Origin: Flavobacteriales bacterium
GTDB lineage: Bacteria > Bacteroidota > Bacteroidia > Flavobacteriales_F > PHOS-HE28
Assembly: GCA_016715895.1 (NCBI GenBank)
Contig: JADJXH010000003.1
Span: forward strand, 1,302,001-1,366,000
Length of the DNA: 64,000 nt
Direction: 5' to 3'
A model generated the notes under the pieces. The model saw only the letters and a list, made by a program, of their open reading frames with translations. It did no database searches and was not told the DNA's origin. Shown piece after piece: positions 37,640-46,687 of the stretch. The stretch's first letter is position 1, and each line of letters starts with the position of its first letter. The position numbers and the translations under genes were made by a program.

Positions 37640-38524
37640 ATGCGGAGCTCCATCCTCTTGATCGGACTGGTGGCCGGCAGCGGGCTGATGGCGCAGCAGG
37701 TGGCCGACCCCGACTTCCGCCCGGTCTTTGCGGACGCGGCCTTTGCCGCCGGCCGGGGCCCGGTGGTGGCCATCGACCAGGCCCACGGCAACTTCCACAC
37801 GCGCGATGGCCGCTACCAAGGCTGTACGCGGGTGCTGGAGGCGGACGGCTACCGGGTGCGTGCGTGGGAGGACGTGTTCGCGGAGGGGGCCCTGGACAGC
37901 GTGGACGTGCTGCTGATCGCCAACGCCCTGCACCCGTCCAACGCCGAACAATGGGCCCTGCCCACCCCGTCCGCGTTCACGGCCTGGGAGATCGCTGCGG
38001 TGCGGAGGTGGGTGGAGGATGGTGGCGCGCTGCTGCTGCTGGCGGACCATATGCCGTTCGCCGGCGCGGCCTCGGACCTGGCGTCCGCCTTCGGCTTCAC
38101 CTTCAGCAACGGCTTCGCGCAGCGCCGTCGCCATCGGGGGCTGGATCACTTCACCGTGGGCGATGGCCTGGTGGCCGAGGGCTTCGCGGCCGGGCTGGAC
38201 ACGGTGACCACCTTCACGGGCAGCGCGTTCCGGCTCGCGCCCGGGGCGTCCCCGCTGCTGGAGCTGGGGCCTGACTGGACCTTGCTGGAGCCCGACACGG
38301 CCTGGCAGTTCACGGACGGCACGCCCGAGCGTTCCGGCGAAGGGTGGTTCCAAGGGGCGTGGATGGAGATCGGAAAAGGCCGGCTGGTCGTGCTCGGAGA
38401 GGCCGCGATGTTCAGCGCGCAGCTCGCCGGACCGGAGCGGTCGCCCATGGGCATGAACAGTCCCGGGGCCCGCGGCAACTTGGCGTTGTTGCGCCGGACC
38501 GTCGGCTGGCTCAGCGGGCGCTGA
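37640..38524 (+). CDS. Secreted DUF4350-like protein (class I glutamine amidotransferase-like fold)
   Basis: 294 residues with a signal peptide (SSILLIGLVAGSGLMAQ). The core begins VVAIDQAHGNFHTRDGRYQG and continues VDVLLIANALHP, then EIAAVRRWVEDGGALLLLAD, the pattern of DUF4350 and related amidotransferase-like domains that often bind sugars rather than hydrolyse glutamine; no catalytic Cys is visible. Likely periplasmic. It converges on pyrF and the two coding regions overlap by 14 bases at their 3' ends. Ligand unknown. Confidence 0.65.
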   Translation: MRSSILLIGLVAGSGLMAQQVADPDFRPVFADAAFAAGRGPVVAIDQAHGNFHTRDGRYQGCTRVLEADGYRVRAWEDVFAEGALDSVDVLLIANALHPSNAEQWALPTPSAFTAWEIAAVRRWVEDGGALLLLADHMPFAGAASDLASAFGFTFSNGFAQRRRHRGLDHFTVGDGLVAEGFAAGLDTVTTFTGSAFRLAPGASPLLELGPDWTLLEPDTAWQFTDGTPERSGEGWFQGAWMEIGKGRLVVLGEAAMFSAQLAGPERSPMGMNSPGARGNLALLRRTVGWLSGR

Positions 38525-39329
38525 GCGCCTGGGCCATCACCTGTTGCAGGCGTGCGGCCTCGCGGCGGGCGGCAGGCAGCGCCTCCGCGCCTTCACCGGC
38601 GTACAGGATGCCGCGGCTGCTGTTGATCAGCAGGCCGCCCTCGGCGGTGAGCCCGGCGCGCAGCACGGCATCGAGGTCGCCGCCCTGGGCGCCCACACCG
38701 GGCACCAGAAAGAAGTGGTCCGGGGCGGTGCGTCGTGCTTCGGCCAGCACCTCGGGGCGCGTCGCCCCCACCACGAACATCAGCTCTTCGCGGGAGCCCC
38801 ACGCGGCGCAGCGGTCCATCACCGTGCTCCAGAGCGGGCGCCCGCCGTCCACCGGCAGCAGCTGGAAGTCCTCGGCGCCGGGGTTGCTGGTGATGCCCAG
38901 GACCACGGCCCACTTGCCGGTCCGACCCAGGAAGGGCGTGATGCTGTCGCGGCCCATGTAGGGCGACAGGGTGATGGCGTCCACGTCCAGCCGGTCGAAG
39001 AAGGCCTCGGCGTACTTGCGGGCGGTGTTGCCGATGTCGCCGCGTTTGGCGTCGGCGATGATGAAGCTGGGTCCCGTACTGCGGATGTAGGCGATGGTGG
39101 CCTCCAGGTCGAGCCAGCCCTGGTCGCCCAAGGCTTCGTAGAAGGCCAGGTTGAGCTTGTAGGCCACGGCCAGGTGATGCGTCACCTCCACGATGGCCTC
39201 GTTGAAGGCGCGCACGGGGTGGCTCTCGGCGCGGAAATGGTCCGGCAGCAGATGAGCCTCGGTGTCGAGGCCCACGCAGAGCAGGCTCTGGCGCTGGTGG
39301 ATGAGGTCGACGAGTTCGGCGCGGGTCAT
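38511..39329 (-). CDS. pyrF: Orotidine 5'-phosphate decarboxylase
   Basis: 272 residues from ATG 39329 (MTRAELVDLIHQRQSLLCVG). The long PyrF form (type 2) is recognisable by SLLCVGLDTEAHLLP, the catalytic FIIADAKRGDIGNTARKYAE (Asp-Lys-Asp set), AITLSPYMGRDSI and a C-terminal FLVPGVGAQGGD phosphate loop. It makes UMP from OMP, the last step of pyrimidine synthesis. prfA lies upstream with a 29-base gap, so they are probably co-transcribed. Confidence 0.95.
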   Translation of the reverse strand: MTRAELVDLIHQRQSLLCVGLDTEAHLLPDHFRAESHPVRAFNEAIVEVTHHLAVAYKLNLAFYEALGDQGWLDLEATIAYIRSTGPSFIIADAKRGDIGNTARKYAEAFFDRLDVDAITLSPYMGRDSITPFLGRTGKWAVVLGITSNPGAEDFQLLPVDGGRPLWSTVMDRCAAWGSREELMFVVGATRPEVLAEARRTAPDHFFLVPGVGAQGGDLDAVLRAGLTAEGGLLINSSRGILYAGEGAEALPAARREAARLQQVMAQALSAR

Positions 39330-39358
39330 CGGGGGGCGAAGTTCGGCCGATCGGATGC

Positions 39359-40441
39359 TCACAGCCCCGCCTCGGCCTGCAGCTTCTCGGTGCGCTCGGC
39401 GAGCTGAAGGGCGTCGATGAGGGCCTGCAGGTCGCCGTTCATGATGGCGGGCAGGTTGTGCGCGGTGAACTCGATGCGGTGGTCGGTGACGCGGCTCTGG
39501 GGGTAGTTGTAGGTGCGGATCTTGGCGCTGCGGTCGCCGCTGCTCACCTGGCTCTTGCGCTGGGCGGCCACGGCGGCCTCCTGTTCGCGCACCTGGTCCT
39601 CGTACAGCTTGGTGCGCAGCATCTGCATCGCCTTGAGGCGGTTGCCCAGCTGGCTGCGCTCGGTCTGGCACATCACCACGAGGCCGGTGGGGATGTGGGT
39701 GAGGCGCACCTTGGTCTCCACCTTGTTCACGTTCTGGCCGCCGGCGCCGCCGCTGCGGGCGGTCTCCATCTTCACGTCGCTCTCCTTCAGCTCCACATCG
39801 GTCTCCTCGGCCTCGGGCAGCACGTTGACGGTGGCGGCGCTGGTGTGGATGCGGCCGCTGGCCTCGGTGGCGGGCACGCGCTGCACGCGGTGCACGCCGG
39901 CCTCGAACTTCAGGGTGCCGTAGGCGCCTTCGCCGATCACGTTGAAGATCACCTCCTTGTAGCCGCCCACGGTGCCTTCGCTCACGTCCACCACCTCCAC
40001 CTTCCAGCCACGGCCCTCGCAGTAGCGGCTGTACATGCGGAACAGGTCGCCGGCGAAGAGGCTGGCCTCATCACCGCCGGTGCCGGCCCGCACCTCCACG
40101 GTGCAATGGCGGGCGTCGTTGGGGTCCTTGGGCACCAGCATCAGGCGCACCTCCTCCTCCATGGCGGCGATGGCGGCGCGGCTGTCGTCGCGCTCGGCGC
40201 GGGCCATCTCCAGCAGGTCGGGGTCCTTCTCGGTGCGGAGCATCTCTTCGGCTCCTGCCAGGTCGTCGTGCAGCTTGCGGAAGCGGAGGAAGGCGGTCTC
40301 GATGGGCTCCAGGTCGCGGTAGGTGCGGTTCAGCTCCACGAACTTCCGCTGGTCGGCGATCACGGCCGGGTCGGCGAGCTGCTTGCCGATCTCGCTGCGG
40401 CGGTCGTGCAGGGCGGAGAGCTTGGTGAGGAGGTCGGACAT
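39359..40441 (-). CDS. prfA: Peptide chain release factor 1
   Basis: 360 residues from ATG 40441 (MSDLLTKLSALHDRRSEIGK). GGQ loop SGGAGGQNVNKVETKVRLTH is present for peptidyl-tRNA hydrolysis, and the tripeptide region reads VPATEASGRIHTSAATV, with PAT characteristic of RF1 (UAA/UAG) rather than SPF of RF2. The typical NYPQSRVTDHR segment follows. Full length. The start region is partly duplicated upstream, creating a tiny reading frame (see 40433-40523). Confidence 0.96.
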   Translation of the reverse strand: MSDLLTKLSALHDRRSEIGKQLADPAVIADQRKFVELNRTYRDLEPIETAFLRFRKLHDDLAGAEEMLRTEKDPDLLEMARAERDDSRAAIAAMEEEVRLMLVPKDPNDARHCTVEVRAGTGGDEASLFAGDLFRMYSRYCEGRGWKVEVVDVSEGTVGGYKEVIFNVIGEGAYGTLKFEAGVHRVQRVPATEASGRIHTSAATVNVLPEAEETDVELKESDVKMETARSGGAGGQNVNKVETKVRLTHIPTGLVVMCQTERSQLGNRLKAMQMLRTKLYEDQVREQEAAVAAQRKSQVSSGDRSAKIRTYNYPQSRVTDHRIEFTAHNLPAIMNGDLQALIDALQLAERTEKLQAEAGL

Positions 40442-40523
40442 GAGGATGGGCCGCAAAGACGCAGAGGCGCAGGGAAGAGCGGTCAGTGTTGGTCGGGCTG
40501 GTCGGACATGAGGATGGGCCGCA
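40433..40523. repeat. Direct repeat duplicating the prfA start region
   Basis: The 23 bases at 40433-40455 recur exactly at 40501-40523 and both copies are followed by similar GCAGAGGCGCAGGGA, with eight extra bases in the first. On the minus strand the outer copy carries ATG TCC GAC, giving the eight-codon frame MSDQPDQH then TGA (40509-40483) upstream of prfA. Confidence 0.8.
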
Positions 40524-40550
40524 GAGGCGCAGGGACGTCGGGTAACGTCC

Positions 40551-41723
40551 TCATGTGTAGGTGAAGGTGCCGTGGGGGCTCGTGAGCACCACTTCCTTGG
40601 CGGGGGCCGCCTCCACGCGTCCGATGACCTTCGCCTCGATGCCGAAGGCGGTGGAGATGCTGATGATCTCCCGCGCGCGGGCCTCGGGCACATAGACCTC
40701 CAGCCGGTGGCCCATGTTGAACACCTTGTACATCTCCTTCCAGTCGGTGCCGCTCATCCGCTGGATGGTGGCGAACAGGGGCGGGATCGGGAACAGGTCG
40801 TCCTTGATCACGCGCAGGCCCTCGACGAAGTGCAGCACCTTGGTCTGCGCGCCGCCGCTGCAGTGCACCATGCCGTGGATGTCCGCGCGCAGGGTCTCCA
40901 GCATGGTCTTCACCACGGGGGCGTAGGTGCGGGTGGGCGACAGCACGGCACGGCCCAGGTCGAGCGGGGTGCCTTCAAGCGGGTCGGTGAGCTGCGCCTG
41001 GCCGCAGTACACAAGCTCCGCAGGGGTGCCGGGGTCGTAGGTCTCGGGGTACTTCTCCCCCACCGCCCTGGCGAACACGTCGTGGCGGGCACTGGTGAGG
41101 CCGTTGCTGCCCATGCCGGCGTTGTAGCCGCTTTCGTAGGTGGCCTGCCCGGTGCTGGAAAGGCCCACGATGACGTCGCCGGCCTGGATGCGCGCGTTGT
41201 CGATGACGGCATCGCGCCGCATGCGGCAGGTCACCGTGCTGTCCACGATCACGGTGCGGACCAGGTCGCCCACATCGGCGGTCTCACCCCCCGTGCTGCG
41301 GATGTCGATGCCCCGTTCGCGCATCGCCTGCAGGAAGCGCTCGGTGCCTTCGATCAGTGCGGCGACCACCTCTCCGGGGATCAGGCGCTTGTTGCGCCCG
41401 ATGGTGCTGCTGAGGAGGATGTGATCCGTGGCGCCCACGCAGAGCAGGTCGTCGAGGTTCATCACCACCGCGTCCTGCGCGATGCCGTGCCACACGGACA
41501 GGTCACCCGTCTCCCGCCAGTAAGCGTAGGCCAGGGCGCTCTTGGTGCCGGCGCCGTCGGCATGCATCACGATGCAGTGGTCGGGGCTGCCGGTGAGCGT
41601 GTCGGGCACCACCTTGCAGAAGGCCTTGGGGAAAAGCCCCTTGTCCAGGTGGGCGATGGCCGAGTGCACCTCCTCCTTGCCGGAGGAGACGCCGCGTCGG
41701 GCATAGCGGTCGGTGGTGCTCAT
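40551..41723 (-). CDS. purM: Phosphoribosylformylglycinamidine cyclo-ligase
   Basis: 390 residues from ATG 41723 (MSTTDRYARRGVSSGKEEVH); the longer Bacteroidota form of PurM. Landmarks: VMHADGAGTKSALAYAYW, AQDAVVMNLDDLLCVGA, STGGETADVGDLVRTVIVDS, VIVGLSSTGQATYESGYNAG and FNMGHRLEVYV. It converts FGAM to AIR using ATP in purine synthesis. No other pur genes are next to it; prfA follows after about 110 bases. Confidence 0.95.
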   Translation of the reverse strand: MSTTDRYARRGVSSGKEEVHSAIAHLDKGLFPKAFCKVVPDTLTGSPDHCIVMHADGAGTKSALAYAYWRETGDLSVWHGIAQDAVVMNLDDLLCVGATDHILLSSTIGRNKRLIPGEVVAALIEGTERFLQAMRERGIDIRSTGGETADVGDLVRTVIVDSTVTCRMRRDAVIDNARIQAGDVIVGLSSTGQATYESGYNAGMGSNGLTSARHDVFARAVGEKYPETYDPGTPAELVYCGQAQLTDPLEGTPLDLGRAVLSPTRTYAPVVKTMLETLRADIHGMVHCSGGAQTKVLHFVEGLRVIKDDLFPIPPLFATIQRMSGTDWKEMYKVFNMGHRLEVYVPEARAREIISISTAFGIEAKVIGRVEAAPAKEVVLTSPHGTFTYT

Positions 41724-41780
41724 GGCGGAAAAGAAGAACGCACCCACCGGATGGCGGATGCGTTCCGTGATCGATCGGGG

Positions 41781-43805
41781 CTAGTTGTTGGGGGCCGGGG
41801 CCGGTGCGGGCTGCTCCTTGGGCACGTGGTCGAAGCTGAGCACGCGGAACTCGGTGCGGCGGTTCATCTGGTGGGCGGCCTCCTGCTCCTCCTTGGTCTT
41901 CATCTTGGCGATCTCCGCGTCCGTGATGCGCAGCCGTGATTCGCCGTAGCCCACGGCCTGCATGCGCGCCGGGTCGATGCCCTTGCTCACCAGGTAGTTC
42001 ACGCAGCTCTTGGCGCGGTTCTCGGAGAGCACCTGGTTGCGCTTGTCGGTGTCGCGCGAGTCGGTGTGGGCGGCCAGTTCGATCACGATGGTGGGGTTCT
42101 CCGTCAGCGTGGCGTAAAGGAACTCCAGGGAGTCCTTGCCGGCCTGGGTGAGGGCGAAGCTGCCCAGCTCGTACTGCACCTCGGGCATCTTGATCACCAC
42201 GTCCTTGCGGGCGGGCTGCAGGAAGTACTCCTTCACGAAGGTGGTGCTCTCATCCAGTCCCACGGTGGTGATCTGGTCGTTCACCACCAGGTACTCGTCC
42301 TTGCTGACGCGGATGGTGTAGGTGGTGTTCTCCTTGATGAAGCGGTCGCGGCCGTTCTCGGCGAAGCTGAAGCCGCCGTTGTCATCCGCCAGGGCGTTGT
42401 AGCTGGTGCCGTCGGTGCCCACCACCTCGATCTTGGCGCCGGGCAGCGGGGTGCTGGTCTCCTTGTCGTACACGGTTCCCTGAAGGGCGAAGACGAGGTC
42501 GGGCATGTAGAAGCGCCAGATGTCGTCCTGGCCCTTGCCGCCGGGGCGGTTGCTGGTGAAGTAGCCGCGCTCCTCCTCACCGTCGAAGATGATCCCGAAG
42601 TCGTCCGAGGGGCTGTTGATCGGGTACTTCACGTTCTCCACCTGGCCCCAGGTGTTGTCACCGGTCTTCTCGGCGCGGTAGATGTCCATGCCGCCCATGC
42701 CGGGGTGGCCGTCGCTGCTGAAGTACAGGCTGCCGTCCTGCCGGTTGAAGGGGAACATCTCGTCCTTCTTCGTGTTGATCTCGGCGCCCAGGTTGGTGGG
42801 GGCGCCCACGGGCTTGCCGTCCTTGTCCAGCTTCACCATCCAGATGTCCTTGCCGCCCTTGCCGCCCTTCATGTTGCTGCTGAAGAACAGGGTCTGGTCG
42901 TCGGGGGACAGGGCCGGGTGGCCGAGGGTGACCACCGGGGTGTCCAGCTTGCTCTCCTTGCCGGCGTTGGCGGGGCGCAGGGCCAGGAGCTCCGGCTCGC
43001 TGTAGTTGCTGCCCACCTTCTTGGTCATCCAGATCTCGCAGCCGTGCACCTTGTTCTTCTCGAAGGCGCAGCGGGTGAAGTACATGATGCTGCGCTTGCT
43101 GTTGAAGGTGGGGGCGCCCTCGTTGCCCTCGGTGTTGATGCTGGGGGGCAGCTTCACCGGTTCGCTCCACTTGCCAAGCTTGTCGCGGCTGCTGGCGAAC
43201 AGGTCGCTGAAGGCCTCGCCGATGATCTGGTCGGTGTTGGTGCCTGTGCTGGCGGCGCGGGTGCTGGTGAACACCACGTCCTCGTTCTTCTTGTCGCTGA
43301 AGGCGGGGGTGAAGTCGTACTGCTGGGAGTTGAGCAGCACCTCGGGGTCCACGCTGTAGCGGCTGGGGTTGTCCTTCCACTGCTGCGCCACCTGGCAGGC
43401 GTTGATGCCGGCATCGGCGCGGGTGTCGCCGGGGTTCTTCTCCTTGTACTTGTTGTAGGCGGCGATGGCCTCGGCGTACTTGCCCTGCTCTTTCAGGGCC
43501 TCACCCAGGTGGAAATAGGTGATGGGGTCGCTGTACTGGGCCTTGTTGGCCTTCTCGTACCACACGGCGGCCTGCTGGGCATCCCCGAGCACGCGGTAAC
43601 ACTCGCCCACCTTGAAGATGAGGGCGGCCTTGTCGCTGGCCTTCTTCTCGGTGGTGTAGGCCTTTTTGTAAAGCTCGATGGCGTTGAAGTAATACCCCTT
43701 GTTGAAGGCTGCATCGGCTTCCTCGGCGAGCTTGGTCTGGCCCATCGCCACAGTGGAGAACAGCAGGCCCGCGCTGAGGCAGGCCAGGAACATGCTTGTA
43801 CGCAT
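41781..43805 (-). CDS. PorE-like OmpA-family lipoprotein-type protein (TPR, PD40, CRD, OmpA)
   Basis: 674 residues from ATG 43805 with signal peptide (LACLSAGLLFSTVAMGQ). Domain order: TPR (~22-120, AEEADAAFNKGYYFNAIELY, then WYEKANKA), PD40/WD40-like propeller (~150-450, FTSTRAAS, YFTRCAFEKN, LFFSSNMKGGKGGKDIWMVK, LYFSSDGHPGMGGMDIYRAE), carboxypeptidase-regulatory-like domain (~455-545, LQGTVYDKETSTPLPGAKIE) and OmpA C-terminal domain (~560-655, ELAAHTDSRDTDKRNQVLSE, then NRRTEFRVL), with the Asp and Arg that bind peptidoglycan. This exact order is that of PorE, the T9SS component that links the system to the cell wall. It fits the many T9SS cargo genes in the window. Other PorE-like paralogues exist in most genomes. 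Confidence 0.8.
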   Translation of the reverse strand: MRTSMFLACLSAGLLFSTVAMGQTKLAEEADAAFNKGYYFNAIELYKKAYTTEKKASDKAALIFKVGECYRVLGDAQQAAVWYEKANKAQYSDPITYFHLGEALKEQGKYAEAIAAYNKYKEKNPGDTRADAGINACQVAQQWKDNPSRYSVDPEVLLNSQQYDFTPAFSDKKNEDVVFTSTRAASTGTNTDQIIGEAFSDLFASSRDKLGKWSEPVKLPPSINTEGNEGAPTFNSKRSIMYFTRCAFEKNKVHGCEIWMTKKVGSNYSEPELLALRPANAGKESKLDTPVVTLGHPALSPDDQTLFFSSNMKGGKGGKDIWMVKLDKDGKPVGAPTNLGAEINTKKDEMFPFNRQDGSLYFSSDGHPGMGGMDIYRAEKTGDNTWGQVENVKYPINSPSDDFGIIFDGEEERGYFTSNRPGGKGQDDIWRFYMPDLVFALQGTVYDKETSTPLPGAKIEVVGTDGTSYNALADDNGGFSFAENGRDRFIKENTTYTIRVSKDEYLVVNDQITTVGLDESTTFVKEYFLQPARKDVVIKMPEVQYELGSFALTQAGKDSLEFLYATLTENPTIVIELAAHTDSRDTDKRNQVLSENRAKSCVNYLVSKGIDPARMQAVGYGESRLRITDAEIAKMKTKEEQEAAHQMNRRTEFRVLSFDHVPKEQPAPAPAPNN

Positions 43806-43839
43806 CGGATCGTGCAGGATAAGTCCGGTTGGTTCCGGG

Positions 43840-43847
43840 CGAAAGTA
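43840..43847 (-). promoter_or_regulatory. -7 promoter element for the PorE-like gene
   Basis: Minus strand TACTTTCG, identical to the element of the DUF1343 gene, 34 bases before ATG 43805. Confidence 0.5.
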
Positions 43848-43923
43848 AACAAATGTTGGCACCCCCATGTGGAGGCATCAGGCCGGTGGGACGGCCCCAC
43901 CGGCCTTTGCCGACGTCGGGATC

Positions 43924-46116
43924 TCAGCGGGTGAAGAGCAGTTCGCGGAGCTTGGGCAGCGGCCAGATCTCGTCGTCCACCAGCAGCTCCAGCTTGTTGC
44001 TGTGGTAGCGGATCAGGTCGAGGAAGGGCTTCACCGTATCGCAGTAAGCGATGGCCTTCTCCCGGGCGTCGTCGATGGCATTGGCCTTCTTGCGGGCCTC
44101 CACCATCTCGTCCACCAGGGCGATGATGCGGCCGATGTGCTCGCTGATCTCCTCGATGAGGGCGATCTGGGCCACGGTGGCCTTCCCGGCCTTCTCGGCA
44201 CCGAGCACCTCACGCAGGCCCTTCACGTTCTCGATCAGGCGGTTCTGGTAGGTGATGGCGGTGGGCACGATGTGGTTCTGGGCCAGGTCGCCGGCCACGC
44301 GGCTCTCGATCTGCACCTTCAGCATGTAGCTGTGCAGCTCGATGTCGTGCCGGGCCTCGAGCTCCACCTCGGAGAGCACGCCCATGTTGGCGAAGAGCTT
44401 CTTGGTCTCCTTGCTCTCCCACACGTCCAGCGCGCGCGGCGTGTCGGGGATGTTGCTCAGGCCGCGCCGCTTGGCCTCGGCCTTCCATTCATCGCTGTAG
44501 CCGTTGCCCTCGAAGCGGATGCGCTTGCTGTCGGCGATCAGGTCGCGCAGCTCGCGCAGGATGGCCTCATCGCGCTTGGTGCCCTTCTCCACCAGGGCCT
44601 CCACCCGTCTGCGGAAGGTGGTGAGCTGCTGGGCCACGATGGTGTTCAGCACGGTCATGGGCCCGGCGCAGTTGGCGCTGCTGCCCACGGCGCGGAACTC
44701 GAACTTGTTGCCGGTGAAGGCGAAGGGGCTGGTGCGGTTGCGGTCGGTGTTGTCGAGCATCACCGGCGGGATGCGCCCGATGTCGAGCTTGAGCTCGGTC
44801 TTCAACGCCGGGCTCATGGTGCTCTTCACGTTACGCTCCAGTTCATCGAGCAGCTTGCTCAGGTGATCGCCGATGAAGACGCTGATGATGGCGGGCGGTG
44901 CCTCGTTGGCCCCGAGCCGATGGTCGTTGCTGGCGCTGGCGATGCTGGCGCGCAGCACGTCGGCGTGGGTGTTGATGGCCGCGATGGTGTTGACGAAGAA
45001 GGTGAGGAACTGCATGTTCTCCTTCGGCGTCTTCGCCGGGCGCAGCAGGTTCCTGCCCGTGTTGGTGCCCAGGCTCCAGTTGTTGTGCTTGCCGCTGCCG
45101 TTCACCCCGGCGTAGGGCTTCTCGTGGAAGAGCACCCGGAAGCGGTGCTTGCGCGCGATCTTTTCCATCACGTCCATCAGCAGCATGTTGTGGTCCACGG
45201 CCAGGTTGAGCTCCTCGAACACCGGGGCGCACTCGAACTGGTTGGGGGCCACCTCGTTGTGGCGGGTCTTCACCGGGATGCCCAGCTTGAGGGACTCGGT
45301 CTCGAAGTCGCGCATGAAGGCCTGCGCCCGCTCGGGGATGCTGCCGAAGTAGTGGTCCTCCAGCTGCTGGCCCTTGGCGGGGCTGTGGCCGAAGAGCGCG
45401 CGACCCGTCATCATGATGTCCGGACGGGCGTAGTAGTGGGCCTCATCGATCAGGAAGTACTCCTGTTCCCAGCCCAGGGTGCAGGTGACCTTGGTGACCT
45501 CCTTGTCGAACCACTGGCAGATGGGCGTGGCGGCCTCGTCCACCGCCTTGATGGCGCGGAGCAGGGGCATCTTGTGGTCGAGGGCCGCACCGGTGTAGCT
45601 GATGAAGATGCTCGGGATGCAGAGCGTGCGGCCGATGAGGAAGGCCGGGCTGCCGGGGTCCCACGCGCTGTAGCCGCGGGCCTCGAACGTGTTGCGGATG
45701 CCCCCGCTGGGGAAGCTGCTGGCATCGGGCTCCTGCTGCACCAGCATGCTGCCGTCGAAGCGCTCGATGCTGCGGCCGTTGCCGATGGGCTCGAAGAAGG
45801 CGTCGTGCTTTTCGGCGCTGGTGCCCGTGAGGGGCTGGAACCAGTGGGTGTAGTGCGTGGCCCCCTTGCTGGCGGCCCACTCCTTCATGCCGCTCGCCAC
45901 CTGGTCGGCCAGCTTGCGGTCGATGCGGGTACCGTGGGTCATGGCCTGGCGCACCGCGAAATAGGCCTCCTCGGTGAGGAACATGCGCATGGCCTCCTCG
46001 CCGAAGACGTTGGCACCGAAGTACTCGCTGATGCGCAGGCTGGGCGGATCCACCGGGCGGGGCTCCCGGTTGAGCACATCCTCCTGGGCCTTTGAGCGCA
46101 AATGGGGGGTGGACAT
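43924..46116 (-). CDS. glnN: Glutamine synthetase, class III (GSIII/GlnN)
   Basis: 730 residues, the typical GSIII length (GSI is about 470). Landmarks: an N-terminal GSIII-specific domain, GWEQEYFLID with active-site glutamates (~230), VKTRHNEVAPNQFECAPVFE, HEKPYAGVNGSGKHNNWSLG (the GxNGSGxHxN ammonia/ATP region), and a Lys/Glu-rich C-terminal helix. It makes glutamine from glutamate, ammonia and ATP and is the characteristic GS of Bacteroidota. Not in an operon with its neighbours: the PorE-like gene starts 118 bases beyond its stop. Confidence 0.95.
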   Translation of the reverse strand: MSTPHLRSKAQEDVLNREPRPVDPPSLRISEYFGANVFGEEAMRMFLTEEAYFAVRQAMTHGTRIDRKLADQVASGMKEWAASKGATHYTHWFQPLTGTSAEKHDAFFEPIGNGRSIERFDGSMLVQQEPDASSFPSGGIRNTFEARGYSAWDPGSPAFLIGRTLCIPSIFISYTGAALDHKMPLLRAIKAVDEAATPICQWFDKEVTKVTCTLGWEQEYFLIDEAHYYARPDIMMTGRALFGHSPAKGQQLEDHYFGSIPERAQAFMRDFETESLKLGIPVKTRHNEVAPNQFECAPVFEELNLAVDHNMLLMDVMEKIARKHRFRVLFHEKPYAGVNGSGKHNNWSLGTNTGRNLLRPAKTPKENMQFLTFFVNTIAAINTHADVLRASIASASNDHRLGANEAPPAIISVFIGDHLSKLLDELERNVKSTMSPALKTELKLDIGRIPPVMLDNTDRNRTSPFAFTGNKFEFRAVGSSANCAGPMTVLNTIVAQQLTTFRRRVEALVEKGTKRDEAILRELRDLIADSKRIRFEGNGYSDEWKAEAKRRGLSNIPDTPRALDVWESKETKKLFANMGVLSEVELEARHDIELHSYMLKVQIESRVAGDLAQNHIVPTAITYQNRLIENVKGLREVLGAEKAGKATVAQIALIEEISEHIGRIIALVDEMVEARKKANAIDDAREKAIAYCDTVKPFLDLIRYHSNKLELLVDDEIWPLPKLRELLFTR

Positions 46117-46139
46117 GAAAAATGGGGTGTTTTTGGCCG

Positions 46140-46147
46140 CGAAGGTA
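46140..46147 (-). promoter_or_regulatory. -7 promoter element for glutamine synthetase III
   Basis: Minus strand TACCTTCG, 23 bases before ATG 46116. Confidence 0.45.
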
Positions 46148-46303
46148 TTCCAACAAGGGGGTATGAAGTCGGAAAGACGAATGTTTTCTTACGAACACCC
46201 TGTTCAAGGATGGGGGTCGCCCGGGAACAACGTTCTTCGTACAGACCCACGGCGAACCAAGGGCACACCTCGATGGGGCCTTCAGGGGAACGGAACGGAA
46301 AGC

Positions 46304-46621
46304 CTAGGTGGCGGCCGGCGGATCCGCCGGAGGGGCGGGCGGTGGCGGCGTGGCGGGCAAGGCGGGTTGCTGGGGGCTGCTGCCCTCGGCCGGCCGCGCC
46401 TCAAATGCCCGTTGCTGGGCCTCCACCTCGCGGCGCACCTCGTTGGCGCCCTTGCGGATCTCGCGCTGCACATCGTCCGTGGCGTCGCGCAGCTGGCGCA
46501 TGGTACGCCCGGCGGTGCGGGCGATGTCGGGGATGCCCTTGGCGCCGAAGAAGAGCAGCACGAAGAGCAGGATGACGATCAGTTCGCCGCCGCTGACATC
46601 GAAGAACAGGAGCACGCCCAT
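46304..46621 (-). CDS. Sec-independent protein translocase TatA/TatB-like protein
   Basis: 105 residues. An N-terminal membrane helix (ELIVILLFVLLFFGAKGIPD) with the FG hinge, then an amphipathic helix (ARTAGRTMRQLRDATDDVQR), then a Pro/Ala-rich tail. This is the TatA/B topology; TatA forms the pore for folded, twin-arginine-tagged proteins. No tatC is near, which is common in Bacteroidota. The start is eight bases after a TACTTTTG promoter element. Confidence 0.82.
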   Translation of the reverse strand: MGVLLFFDVSGGELIVILLFVLLFFGAKGIPDIARTAGRTMRQLRDATDDVQREIRKGANEVRREVEAQQRAFEARPAEGSSPQQPALPATPPPPAPPADPPAAT

Positions 46622-46629
46622 GGACCGCC

Positions 46630-46671
46630 CAAAAGTAGGAAGGTCCCGCAGCGTGCGCTGCGGGACCTTCC
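46630..46671 (-). promoter_or_regulatory. Strong hairpin (secDF terminator) abutting the TatA promoter element
   Basis: A perfect 16-bp stem (arms 46638-46653 and 46656-46671, loop TG) lies 16 bases after the secDF stop. On the minus strand it is followed directly by TACTTTTG (46637-46630), a perfect TAnnTTTG whose T-run may also serve the terminator. Confidence 0.6.
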
Positions 46672-46687
46672 GGGAGCGCCTTGCTGA

